Assembly (NCBI RefSeq): GCF_035222485.1
Contig: NW_026946671.1
Span: forward strand, 1,364,001-1,428,000
DNA length: 64,000 nt
Source of the DNA: Podospora pseudoanserina
Lineage: Eukaryota > Ascomycota > Sordariomycetes > Sordariales > Podosporaceae
Reading direction: 5' to 3'
Part shown: one piece after another, positions 21,672 through 32,433 of the stretch
Layout: the number at the start of each line of letters is the position of its first letter
Numbering within the stretch: the first letter of the stretch is position 1
The notes under the pieces: model-generated
What the model was told of the DNA's origin: nothing
What the model saw: only the letters and a program-made list of their open reading frames with translations
Databases searched by the model: none
Program-made: the position numbers and the translations under genes

Positions 21672-23801
21672 TCAAGAGTACTGAAAGTGGTGCGGGAATC
21701 CACCTCTGCCTCCGCGAGGTTGACCGCCACCGCCGTTGAAAGCGAAGCCACCACCTGGGAAGCCACCACCGCTGCCGCCTCCAAAGGGACCACCACCGCC
21801 CATCATGGAGAAGAGAATCTCGGGGTCAATGCCGCCGTGCATACCGCCGCCACCGCCGAACATGTCAGCCGGATCTTGCAGGTCAACGCCGCTGTCATAA
21901 CGCTCACGCTTCCTATCATGCTGTTAGCAAACAAGCTTGGTTGTCAAATCCCGGGATAAACTTACTGAGGATCACTCAAGTTCTCGTAAGCCTCGCTGAT
22001 GTCCTTGAAGCGAGCCTCGGCTTGCGCATCTCCAGGGTTCTTGTCAGGATGGTGAACAATGGCGAGCTTGCGGTACGCCTTCTTGATCTCTTGTTCGGTT
22101 GCCGTCTTCTCGATCCCCAAAATCTTGTAGTAATCCTTGCGCAGCGACTTCTTGAGCTCCAGCTCGGCTCTCCTAACCTCCTTGGCAACTGTTCTGTCCT
22201 CGGGATCGAGCTCGTGGATCGCCTTCCATTCCCGGACAGCCGCCTCCCACTTCTCGGCCAGCCCCAAAGCGTTGGCCTTGGTCTTGCGGGCCTTCAGATA
22301 CGAAGGGTCGAGGCTGACAGCCTTCTCACAGTCGGCAATGGCCTCATCGTACTGCTTGAGCTTGATACGGCACAATGCCCGGTTTTGGTACAGCTTGGAG
22401 TTGGTGCCCTTGTTGGCGGGGTCAACCTCCAAAGCCTTGGTGTAGAGATCGAAAGCAGACTGCCACCTGCCGGCCTTGTACTCGCTGTTACCCTCCTCCT
22501 TCATCCTGTCGAGTTTCTGGACCACACGGAGCCACTTGATAGCGTCCCTGAAGTCGGGATCGCAGTTTAGCGCCTGCCGGAAATGCTGGACAGCCTTGTC
22601 GTTCTCGCCAGTGGCATACAAAGCACGTCCACGCAGAACAAGAGCCTCAGGATCCCGGCTGTTGTTGCGGAGCAGGGACATGGCGATGTTCTGGGCCTCA
22701 CCGAGAGAGTTGACGTCGCCCATCTTGAGAAGGGCCTCACCGCGCATCAGTTGCCACTTTCTTGGCTTCAGAGCGCCCATACCAAGCAACTTTTCGGCCA
22801 TGTCCAGAGGGTGCAAAACCATAGAGGCGGCGGTGCCATCCCTGAGCGCTGATTGAGCAGCTCTGATATGACGGAGCATCTCCTTGGCCGGGGCCGTGTC
22901 CTTGGCTGATGGTGCTGGCTGGATCCGGCTGAAGGTAGCGATAGCCTCCTCTGGCTGGCCGGTGCTGGTGTAGATACGAGCCAAGCGCAACAAAATCTTG
23001 ATGTTGTGAGGGTCCAACTCAACGGCCTTCTTGCAGTCTTGCAAAGCCTCAGTCCATCTGCACGCAGACATAAAAGCAGCAGCCCGGTTGCCCAGGTAGG
23101 TCGCCGAGTTTGGCTGAAGAACGACAGCTATACAGGGGAAAAAAAAAAGCATTAGTCACACCCGCATCTCGACCGAAAAAAATTGCGTTTCAGTGTTTGT
23201 TGGTGACCCACCTTTGGTATAGAACTCAATAGCATGCTTGTAATCGCCGGCCTTGAAAAACTTGTTGCCATCGTTCTTGAAAGACTCTGCCTGCTCAGCC
23301 TCTGATTGCACGGGGCTGGAAGGCGACGACCGGTGAGGCGGGGGAGCGGGGACGGCCTCGTCAGCCGGAGTGGCAGCACCGTTTGCTGAGGCGTCTGTAC
23401 CGTTGCTCAAAGGCACCGTGAAAGAGTTGGTGTGAGGAAAAGCGGTGGGCTTCTGCTGGCCAGAGGCAGCCGCAGCGGCGCCGCCATTCACGGGGTCTTT
23501 TTCGACGTCCATTGATTTTCTTTCGCTCAGGCCAGACAGCTCGGAAAAACGCTTGTTGCGCACCTCGGGAGGCAGGTTGAGGGGATGCTCTTCGGGGTCG
23601 ATCTTCTTGCGGCGGAAGGACGACGAAGAGATGGGGTCGGTTGCGTGCCGGGCAGAAGAGCGGGAGGGTCTCGAGGATGAAGAAGATGAAGAAGGCGGCT
23701 TTGACTCGCGCGTGGGCGGCGACGTCGACCGGTGTGACTTTTTGGTCGGGGACCGGGATGAGGATGTTTTGGGAGTGGGCGCCTTTGTGGGCGAGGGAGG
23801 G

Positions 23802-23836
<35 letters not shown>

Positions 23837-23944
23837 GGACTCTTGGATGACGGTTTCGTAGTTTGGAGGAAGATCCTCGTAAGCGTACGGTTCCTCCTCG
23901 TCCGGGGAGTTGGGCTTCTTCGAGATTTTGGAGAAAAACTTCAT
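21672..23944 (-). CDS. TPR and J-domain co-chaperone (DNAJC7/Tpr2-like)
   Basis: Exons in transcript order: 23944-23212, 23127-21966, 21912-21672; introns of 84 bp and 53 bp with matching phases; 711 residues. Residues 1-210 are low-complexity, with an 11-Gln run at 37-47 and Ser/Pro/Arg-rich segments. TPR repeats fill about 215-560, beginning [20 protein letters not shown] and [18 protein letters not shown]. The J-domain spans about 574-645 ([41 protein letters not shown]). A short Gly/Phe-rich tail follows ([17 protein letters not shown]). The architecture is that of human DNAJC7 and Drosophila Tpr2, which move clients between Hsp70 and Hsp90. The ATG at 23944 is chosen because upstream residues in frame do not look coding. 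The normal stop is TCT TGA CAG. Confidence 0.93.
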
Positions 23945-25429
23945 TTGCAGTGGGTTCCGCAGTGGCTTAACACTAAAAACCGTCTCACCCAAGGCCCTGA
24001 TTGTTATACAGTAATTCTGCCGTTGGACCCAGTCACAAAAGACAGCAACAAAAAAGATGCTGGTGACTTTTAGCAAGCTGCACCCTTTGTATCAATGCAG
24101 CGGCATCAAGGCAAAAATAGGTGAATAGGCTGGCGGCAGGTACCGGGCGTCAAGGTACACCTTTTTTTTTTTTTTGGCAGGTCGGCTCAAGGGCTGTGCG
24201 GTGCAGTTGCGGCGGTGGGCGGAAGGGCGCGGGGAGGGGGTTGAAGTGTGGGCGAAGCGGGAGTGTGGGAGCAGCCGTACAGTGAAGTTCTTCTGGTAGC
24301 TGGTGGAAAACGTGGGAACCAGGAGAATACAGAAGAAAGTGGAAAAGTCAAGAGGTCGGGGATGGAGTCAAGGAGTCAAGGAGTCAAGGAGTCAAGGAGT
24401 CAAGGAGTCAAGGAGTCAAAGCCAAATGGTCTCTTCTAACTCCTGGTGGATTGATTGAAAGGGTTTAGATGATTTTCTCAGCCGTCCAAGCAAATCAAGC
24501 AAATCATGGACACATGGACGATGGAGCCCTCTCCTGTGCCCCGTTCGGGTCTCTTCCAATTCGAAGAGCCACAGGCAGAGCCAGGCATCAAGCTGGCTGG
24601 CTGGGGGCAAAAGCGAGCGTTGCTCTGGAAATTTGGGACACCAGCGAGACCAGCAACTGGACCAGTGATGCCATTCGTCAAGCACCCCCCAGCGATCTCC
24701 TGGTGAAAGACACCAAATGTCCAAGGCTGGTGCCCCGTTTGAGGAATATAAAATACAAATCACAACCGTAATAGGGGGGGTTGACACACTAGTTCTCGAA
24801 GCTTCTGTGGGTCGGCCCGTCCGCAGTCGGCGGCTTTTCGCTGTAATGAGCGGTCAGTTGCAAGGCTGACGTCCATATCTTCATCTCTCGATATCAAGAT
24901 ATCCATCAGTAGGTATCATCAGCCACTTCCCTTCTCTCTTTCTTTCTTTCCCCTCCCCTCCCCTCTCGGTACTTCTCGATACATAGTGCTACAGTCAGAA
25001 ATAAATATGCTCGTCCAACCTGGCCAGATTGGAGGGATCATCCGCAAGCGCTTTCCGCGCCTTTTGGCGAACCGTCTGGGGAGCAATTTGTGACAGCCAC
25101 CCAGCACAACCACACACACAACATTTTTTTTGGCAGAGGGTGACAATTTGGCAGTGTAGCAGTCTAAATGTGACGTTTGTTTAATTGGACAATGAACAGC
25201 AAATTCCCCGCCCTCCAGAAGCGCCAAAACTACACACTACCGAGTATTACCTAGCTAAGTACCGAACACGGTACACTACGTATCCGTGGTATCCTACGCA
25301 TGCCGTTATCGTTACCCAATGTCCTCGCCGTTCCTGTTGACCATGATAACTGGACCCCACAAACGCCCCTGCGCCTGCAATCACTGGTTGGCCACCATTC
25401 GTCCTCTGGCACCACCACCTCGACACACA
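23945..25429. other. Intergenic between J-protein start and EF-hand protein 3' end
   Basis: No supported gene. Holds the J-protein promoter, a poly-T run near 24163-24174, an 8-bp minisatellite (24365-24420) and pyrimidine-rich DNA near 24920-24965. Confidence 0.5.
24365..24420. repeat. 8-bp minisatellite GAGTCAAG, seven units
   Basis: Six perfect units and a seventh differing in the last base, about 420 bp upstream of the J-protein start codon. Each unit contains TGACTC on the reverse strand, the core of an AP-1/Gcn4-type site (CPC1 in filamentous fungi). Confidence 0.9.
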
Positions 25430-26283
25430 TTACGCCTCCTCTGAATCTTCCGACGCCCGTTCGCTGCCCGTGTTGTTTCCAACCACCGAGTTTACAAAAT
25501 CCTGGTACCGGAATACTTCCCCCCGCTTGCCCAGCCCGCCACCCGTCTTGCTCTTGGTGAAGGCTCGACGGCTGGTGAAACCGTTGATTACCTTTTCGAC
25601 GTCTAGCGATGTCAACGGCTGCTGGCCCGGCTCGGGCGCCGTGTTGAGCAGCGCGTCCCGAAGCTCGGCCACGTCAATCTGCCCGCTATCGTCGTCGTCA
25701 AATGCCGAGAAGGCCGATAGGAGCTCGGCGCTGGGCGACAGAGCCGCCAGAGAACCTGCTATCGAGTTCATGAACAAAGCCATCGTCATTGTTTGTGGCG
25801 CCGAGGGAGGGAAGAATTGGGTGACCTCTGACGCGTTTGATGGAAGACCTTACACCATTGTTAGATGACTGTGCCAATTGGACCAATACAACGCAGCCTC
25901 TCACCCAATTGGTTCAACATATCCACGACATCCTCCCTATTCACAACACCATCGCTGTCTCTATCCAGAATCTGGAATCCCTCTCGCAACGTTCTGACTT
26001 GCGACGGCTGTAATTGAGACATGGCGCTCCCGTGACCTACTGGCCCGGTCTTGGATGCTACAGGTCTGGGAGAAAGGCGAGCTTGTGGAGTTGGCAGTTC
26101 GCGACCCGGAGAGGCTCGTGAGGATTTGAAGTCTAGCACTGGACTCGGGGGACCTGCTGTCTTTGTTGGCGATGCGGTGGGTGTGGTCTGACGTAGTGTG
26201 TTGGGAGATCCTGGCGACACTGGGCGACGGAAAGGTGAAGTCCGGGGCGACCCATAGCCCAGCGGGGATGGTTTGAATGGCAT
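25430..26283 (-). CDS. EF-hand protein, myosin regulatory light chain-like
   Basis: Exons 26283-25905 and 25848-25430 (56-bp intron, GTGAGA donor, CTAAC branch), 265 residues. Residues 1-110 are Ser/Pro-rich with many SP/TP sites (YGSPRTSPFRRPVSPGSPN), a likely phosphoregulated, disordered arm. Two EF-hands follow: DRDSDGVVNRED, a complete 12-residue calcium loop with D1-D3-D5 and D12, and DDDDSGQIDVAE with E12. Between them is VTQFFPPSAPQTMTMALFMN, a light-chain-type linker. The arrangement of a long Ser-rich N terminus plus a calmodulin-like core suggests a type II myosin regulatory light chain (Rlc1-like); a generic calcium-binding protein is possible. An alternative start lies upstream: a lone ATG exon just before 26341 spliced over 56-60 bp to GCC ATG CCA, adding Met-Ala. 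Confidence 0.78.
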
Positions 26284-27476
26284 GGCCTGTGTCCTGATGT
26301 CAGTGGGTTCAGATCCTGTCCTTGTCCCCACAATCGTCTCCTACCATCGTGATCTTGCAGAGATCTGTATCGACTTATTAGCGGTCAAAAACGCAAGGGG
26401 AATAACCACCTCTTGGTTTGTTGTTTTTGGAGGGATGCGGTCAGCAATTGCCAACGGAGCAACAAGACGCGCCAATGGCCTTTGTCTGGATCACTAATTT
26501 GAAGAACAATAACGACCAGAACAACTCACTTTCGGCGCCTCGAAATCAAGAATATCCCCCGGTCGCTTGTCTGGCTCTGAGTGGGTGATTGATATCGTCA
26601 CTGGAGATCAACGGTCTAGCCTTGGATGAAAGTTCGATGGCGGGGACAACAAAAAGTAAACAAAGTGACCAGACAACCACCAACAGTGTTACATGGCCCG
26701 AGCGTTTCTGGAAGAGCAGTGGCAGGGACCCTGGAAAAGATGGTGCGGGGCCATTTTCCAGTGACCTGTTTCTGCTTGCTGCGCGGGCATCGTGTTTCAA
26801 GGCCTCCCAAAGACGCATGGGATGTACAGGGGGGAAAGGGGGACCCCTCACCTTTCAGCTGGTTTCTGCGTCGATATCGATAGCAGACCCCTGTCAGGAG
26901 GTAGGTACGCTGGAGAGAGGAAGACATCTCAAGAAAAGGTAGGCATACACGCAAATGCAGGTTTCGGCAGTCTGCCTTTGCATTGCACAGCGGTAGACAC
27001 GCGGGCAGCCGCATTAACCCCGGGAGCCAAGATCCAAGCCGTCGAGGGAAAGTCGGAGACCGGAGCCAAGTCACGGTCACCGTTTCCACCACCCGATACC
27101 ATACCTTATCCGATATCCAGCAACGCTACTCCGTACCATTAGGATCCTCCCCGACTCAGAATCCTCCCCTTGTTGTTGTAAGACAACACGATAGCACAGG
27201 CCCGGCGCCGACCTTTAATAGAAACAATAATAGGTACAGATCCACGACCACAACCGCGGGGCACCCGGTGTCTATCTGTGCTCAGCTACCAACATACAAC
27301 GGGGTACAGGCGCCAATTCGATGTGATCGAGTTCTCGGATCAATTGACACCACTCCACAAACCGATAGCTTGGATCGGGTCGCAAAGCAGTGTGTACCAC
27401 CCGCACCCAGGATAGGATACTTGGAAGGATTTCGTGGGAATAAGGGGGCGGCAAACAAAAACCCGACACTCGAGAA
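26284..27476. other. Intergenic between divergent EF-hand gene and AFI1
   Basis: No supported gene. Frames such as 26983-27540 overlap the AFI1 start and look like leader sequence. Contains both promoters. Confidence 0.5.
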
Positions 27477-30191
27477 ATGGCATCGGCCGAACAACCGTTG
27501 CCCTATGCCCCAAGAACAAGCAGCATATCCGCGTTTGTAGAGGCCCCCCCCAGCGACTCCCACCGCCGATCATCTTCGTCCGTCCCGACGTCCAAGTTCG
27601 CCGCCGACATGTCTCAACCTCCCCCGCGCCCCGCTCGCTCCCCGCTACCCCATGGTTTCAATCCCGCCGACATGGACCGCCTATCCGACCCAAATGTCAA
27701 GGACAAGATCGTTTCAACCGGCACCAACCCCTCGTCGCAGCACAGCTCTCTCTCGGTGCCCCTTCCAAAAGTACGCCATGACCCGTCTTTGCGCCGGGCG
27801 CGCAAGCCGCGCTCTCAATACCCAAGGAGTAGCACCGAGAGCCACGTCGAGTACATCCTGGTCGCTTCGTTCGATATCGATAGGGGGCCGATCATGGAGC
27901 ACCAGTATCCTGTCGCTATCACTGGAGATGAACATATGCTTGCGGAACTGATGCTTCCGGATCAGGCTCACGTCAGAAATCAGGATTGGACAGTTTTCTT
28001 TCTTCACAAAGATAGCAGCCAGGAAGAGGACGATGCTGAACGGCAGGCCAAAGAAAGTAGGCGAGCCCGGAGACGGCGCAGACGGGACCGGGCAAAGGGG
28101 ATATTACATGAATCGGATGATGAGGACGACGGTGGTGAGGAGGACCTGGACGATGACGACGACGACTGGGATGATGATGTGTCAACCGATGAGGAGCCAG
28201 AAGGCGGCGAGGGACCGCCGTTGGTCTATGTGTTGAACTTGGTCAATACCAAGCAGGACAAAACGGTCAAGAGAGGTGCCGTGGTCAAGGCTATGGCTAT
28301 TTGCACGCGGCATCCATTTCTTCACATATACAAGGTGAGATCTGACCAGGTGAATTCTCACGGCGTACATACTTACATTTCACTCCACAGCCCCTATTAC
28401 TACTCGCTCTAGAAGAGTACTTCAAATCACCAGTACCAGAAACACTATCCATGTTGTTCAACGCCGTCAACGAAATGGACCTTTCCCTCATGCCAAAGCT
28501 CAGCCTGCTGGAAAGACACCTACTCCAAGCCAGCGATAACAAGGACCTATTCGTCGAAAAGTTTGAGCGCATGATCCAAGCCCGCATCTCGGAAGAAACA
28601 GCAGAAGACGTGGCAGACCAGCCCTTTGACGCCAGCCGCAGCCCCCCAAAACGACCAGGTATCTTCCGCTCAGGCACGAAATCCTACATTGAAACTCACA
28701 CGGGCGCCTACGCCGTGCCGCGGGACACTCACGAATTCGAAAGCAAAGTCATGTACAAAGGCATCCCCATCCCGATCAAAGTCCCCGTCGCCGTCATGCC
28801 CGAGACGGTCGGTGACTTCTCCCTGATTAAACTAATCCAGAACTTTTCGGACTCCCACGCCAAATCCCCCCAAACCTTTGCCCTTCATCCTCACCTAACC
28901 ACCAACGGCCCGACAACCCACCCGATCATCGTTCTGGCCAATGCTCTGCTGACCCAAAAGAGAGTCATCTTCCTCGGCCACAACATGCCCTCGGGCGAAG
29001 TAGCCGAGGCCGTCCTGGCCGCCTGCGCGTTGGTATCAGGGGGGTTGCTCAGGGGCTTCACCCGGCACGCGTTTCCCTACACGGACCTGACCAAGATTGA
29101 CGACCTGCTCAACGTGCCCGGGTTCATCGCCGGGGTGACGAACCCCACGTTTGAGCACCACCCGGAGTGGTGGGATTTGCTGTGCGACATTCCCTCGGGC
29201 AAGATGAAGATCTCGTCCAAGATTGAGTCGGCGCCCATCACGGAGGGGTTGGTGTACTTTCAGCAGCAGAACCCGGCGTACGCGAACTTCATCAACGGGG
29301 CGTCGGCCGGGTCGGGGAGCGCGGCTGCGGCGGGGCAGCAGACGGGGGATTTGACGGGGGATGCGGCGTTCATGGCGGATATACTGAGGTGTATTGCCAA
29401 CCGGTCGGGGGAGAGGGTAGTGAGGGCGAAGTGGAGGGAGTGGGTGCTCAAGTTTACGAGGATCGCGGCGGCGTTTGAGGAGACGGTTTTCGGGGCTAGT
29501 GCGCTTTATATCGGGAGTGATGGGGATGGGGATGGTGGTGGAGGGGGGGGTGATGGGAACCTGGGGCAGGCGGCGATGGGGCATGGGTACGTATGGGCCG
29601 ATGAGGCGACTAAAGCAAAAGAGCTGGCGGGGAATGTGACAAGGATTGAGGGGTGGCGGAATACTAGGAGTTACTATTCGTTTATCCAGGTTTGTCTAAC
29701 GCTTCTTTTCATTGGAAAGGGAGAATGGGGTTGCTAATGCGGGAGACAATTAGGACGTCGCTCAGTCATATACGGTCCGCCCCCTCAAGGGTTTGGATTT
29801 GGCACACATGCACGACCGGTTGCGGACGCAGAAGCTGACCCCCCAGCAGAGCAAGGAGATTTTTGAGGCGTTTTACAACTATGTCTGGTCTTATGACGAG
29901 ATTTGTTTGCTGCTGAGTGTTGCGCCGGAGTCTCATGCGGGGCTGTTTTATATTGCCTTGGGACTGTTCCACAAGGATAGAGACGTGAGGGTCAAGACGG
30001 CCGAGTTGCTGGATAGGATTGCTGAGCATGAGGCGGGCCAGCATTGGTGGAGGAGCCTGAGCCGGTTTGAGAAGCTGGCGTATGTGAGGATTAAGAAGGA
30101 GGTTGAGCAGGAGGGGAGAGGGGGGAGGGAGGGGGGCGTGGTGAGTCCTGTTGATAGCAAGAGGGTTAGCTCTGGGAGAAGGGTGATATAA
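27477..30191 (+). CDS. AFI1: Afi1/MesA, polarity protein with Afi1 N-terminal and SPA domains
   Basis: Three exons: 27477-28334, 28391-29689, 29754-30191, introns of 56 and 64 bp, all phase 0, 864 residues. After a ~115-residue Ser/Pro-rich start comes the Afi1 N-terminal domain, beginning [20 protein letters not shown] and interrupted by a strongly charged insert (Arg run, then an Asp/Glu run at about 205-250). The DENN-like SPA (stabilisation of polarity axis) domain follows, with [20 protein letters not shown], then [20 protein letters not shown] at an exon junction and a helical C terminus. Yeast Afi1 binds Arf3 at the bud tip; Aspergillus MesA stabilises the polarity axis and formin localisation in hyphae. 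Ala/Gly-rich inserts lie near 29320-29560. Complete and intact. Confidence 0.93.
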
Positions 30192-30668
30192 GGGCATTGT
30201 AATTAGGGGGTTGGTTTCAAGAGGTTTGAAATGATACAATTGTTGGAGATGTTAAAGGAAGTTATCATGATGAAGCCCCCTCCCTGGGCTTTATCTTGCC
30301 AGACTATACAGTTGGAATCGTTGCTAGAGGTGCATGTCTTGCAGAGCCCCAAAGGCGGCTGGCTATGATTCGGCATTCGGGATCTGTTTTGTTCCCACAA
30401 GAGACCTTGGCTTGCAATGACGGCATGGAACACGCATGGCACCGCATGGCACCGCATGGCAAAAGTGTGTTCCACCCTCTCGTCTTTTACCCCTCGTCGG
30501 CAGTCGATAAAGGTGGGGTTTCTCCTGTCACCCATTTACGTCTCTTGCTTAACAGCAATTACCATGACGAAAGTCAAATTGGGGAATAACAAGGGCGGGG
30601 TAGCAGCTGATAAAGGGGGATTTATTGACCAAAACTTATCTCCATAGCGGTCTTTAATAACAACTCTC
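30192..30668. other. Intergenic upstream of S-formylglutathione hydrolase
   Basis: No gene. Includes three tandem 10-bp units of the form ACCGCATGGC at 30431-30460 and the promoter of the downstream gene. Confidence 0.6.
30431..30460. repeat. Three tandem 10-bp units (ACCGCATGGC)
   Basis: First unit differs at the second base; the others are identical. Each contains the palindromic core GCATGG/CCATGC, about 210 bp before the start codon. Confidence 0.8.
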
Positions 30669-31640
30669 ATGTCCCTCATCTCGACTCTCACCCGTCAACT
30701 CACTCGTCAAGTCCCCCAACTTAGTCACACCACCACCCGTTCCTTCACCACCACCGTCAAAATGGCCCTCGAAATCAAAGCCGAAATCACCACCTTCAAC
30801 GGCAAGCTCTACAAGCTCACCCACCCCTCCACCACAACCTCAACCCCCATGTCCCTAAACCTCTTCATCCCCCCCTCCGCCCTCTCCAAAACCACCCCTG
30901 CCCCCGTGTTAATCTACCTCTCGGGCCTGACCTGCTCCCCGGAAAACTGCACGGAAAAAGGCTTCTTCCAACACCGCGCCTCCCAGCTCGGCCTAGCCCT
31001 CGTCTACCCCGACACCTCCCCCCGCGGTCTCTCCATCCCGGGGCAATCCGACTCCTGGGACTTTGGCGAGGCGGCATCCTTCTACCTCGACGCCACTGCC
31101 GATCCCTGGAAGGAAAACTACAAGATGGAAACTTACATCACCACCGAACTCCCCTCCGTCCTCTTTTCCTCCCCCCAGCTCGGTCCCTACCTTGATAAGG
31201 AACGAGTCTCCATCACGGGTCACAGCATGGGCGGACACGGGGCGTTAACCCTCTACCTTAAGCACCAAGACAAATACAAATCTGTCAGTGCCTTCGCCCC
31301 GATTGCAAACCCGACAAAGTGTCCCTGGGGGGAAAAGGCGTTCAAGGGGTACCTAGCCGGTGGACTCGAGGAAGGCAAGAAGCACGACGCTGTCGAGTTG
31401 TTGAGATCGGGGATTTGGAAGGGGGGTGACCTCAAGGCCCTCGTCGATGTTGGCACCGGGGACAATTTCTACAAGAATGGGCAACTGCTTCCCGAGAATC
31501 TGGAGGCGGTGGTCAAGGAGATGGGGTTGGAGGGGTTGAAGGTGAGGTATCATGAGGGCTATGATCACAGTTATTACTTTATGGCGAGTTTTAGTGGGGA
31601 GCATGTTGAGCATGCGGCGAGGCATCTTGGGTTGCTTTGA
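30669..31640 (+). CDS. S-formylglutathione hydrolase (esterase D family) with mitochondrial-type presequence
   Basis: Single exon, 323 residues from ATG 30669; a second in-frame ATG at 30762 gives the usual 292-residue enzyme (MALEIKAEITTFNGKLYKL). The alpha/beta-hydrolase core shows GLTCSPENCTEKGFFQHRAS, the nucleophile elbow GHSMGGHGAL, Asp in VGTGDNFYKNGQ and His in GYDHSYYFM. The enzyme hydrolyses S-formylglutathione to formate and glutathione in formaldehyde detoxification and one-carbon metabolism, normally in the cytosol. The 31-residue extension has three Arg and one Lys, no acidic residue and many Ser/Thr/Leu, as in a matrix-targeting sequence; two products from alternative starts are plausible. 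Codon composition shifts from C-rich to G-rich along the gene. Confidence 0.95.
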   Translation: MSLISTLTRQLTRQVPQLSHTTTRSFTTTVKMALEIKAEITTFNGKLYKLTHPSTTTSTPMSLNLFIPPSALSKTTPAPVLIYLSGLTCSPENCTEKGFFQHRASQLGLALVYPDTSPRGLSIPGQSDSWDFGEAASFYLDATADPWKENYKMETYITTELPSVLFSSPQLGPYLDKERVSITGHSMGGHGALTLYLKHQDKYKSVSAFAPIANPTKCPWGEKAFKGYLAGGLEEGKKHDAVELLRSGIWKGGDLKALVDVGTGDNFYKNGQLLPENLEAVVKEMGLEGLKVRYHEGYDHSYYFMASFSGEHVEHAARHLGLL

Positions 31641-31907
31641 AGGGGAGAAAAAGGGTGGGGGGGGTTATGTATTGTATTTTGAAAGCAGGCAGGCAGGTTA
31701 AAATTCATGGCAAGCTATGATGGGGTTATTCGGGATTTGTACACTTTTGATTATCAAAACAGTGATCTATTCTGCTGTTTGCTTTTCTGCGTATTGATGC
31801 TGTGAGGATTGCGTCTGACTACCAATACAGCTTGTGATTGACAAGAAAGAAGCCTCTCTTCCTGCGACAGGTTCGTAACCCAGCCAACGACAGCCCCCCT
31901 TCTCAGA

Positions 31908-32433
31908 TCACTTCAAACGACAATCAAACGAAGTAATAAACCGGTCCCAGCTCACGGCCGTGAGGTTGTACCGGTGGGGATAGTCAGAGTCGACAGGTCC
32001 CATGGTGCAACCCTCAGGTGAGGTGCAAATGCCGCCGCAGACTTTGCTATATTCTTGTCAACATATATCCTGCCTCATTCAAAAAAAACTAATAAAAAAT
32101 AAAAGTAAGAAGAGACTCACAGGTAAGGATAACAAAAGAAATTACCGGGGTCTGGCGCAAAGGTGGCGGCGTTGTTCCGAAGACCGTCGGGGAGGTTGTA
32201 GCACTTGTTGAGTTGGTAGGTTTCGTGGGTGCAGACGCCGGTGGCGTTGGGGTTGGTGCAGATTAGGACCTGGACCAAATCAGCTATGAGGGGGTTATGA
32301 TGGGAAAGGAAGGGAGGGGACTTACGCCGCCGATGGAACGCCGTGGTTTGGGGTGGGCGTCCAGGGGGTTTGCTTGGGTGGTCATAAGGAAGAGACCGAG
32401 GAGGAAGATGGTGAGTTTGGGGAGGAGAGACAT
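31908..32433 (-). CDS. Small secreted cysteine-rich protein (8 Cys), effector-like
   Basis: Exons in transcript order: 32433-32326, 32269-32121, 32046-31908; introns of 56 and 74 bp; 131 residues. The N terminus (MSLLPKLTIFLLGLFLMTTQ then A) is a clear signal peptide with cleavage likely after Ala21. A dibasic site (Arg31-Arg32) suggests Kex2-type processing of a short propeptide. The mature part has eight cysteines (in CTNPNATGVC, KCYN, FFCYP, VCGGIC, EGC, FDC), consistent with four disulphides, and N-glycosylation sequons NAT and NLT. It resembles a fungal family of small secreted proteins of unknown function. The second intron was placed to keep NFFCYPYL, which supplies the fourth cysteine. 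A longer in-frame start at 32535 is rejected because it would bury the signal peptide. Isolated gene; function unknown. Confidence 0.85.

Noticed and set aside
23445-23861. Plus-strand frame with Cys/Leu runs opposite the J-protein
   Set aside because: Antisense shadow of the poly-Gln and Ser/Arg-rich N terminus of the minus-strand gene.
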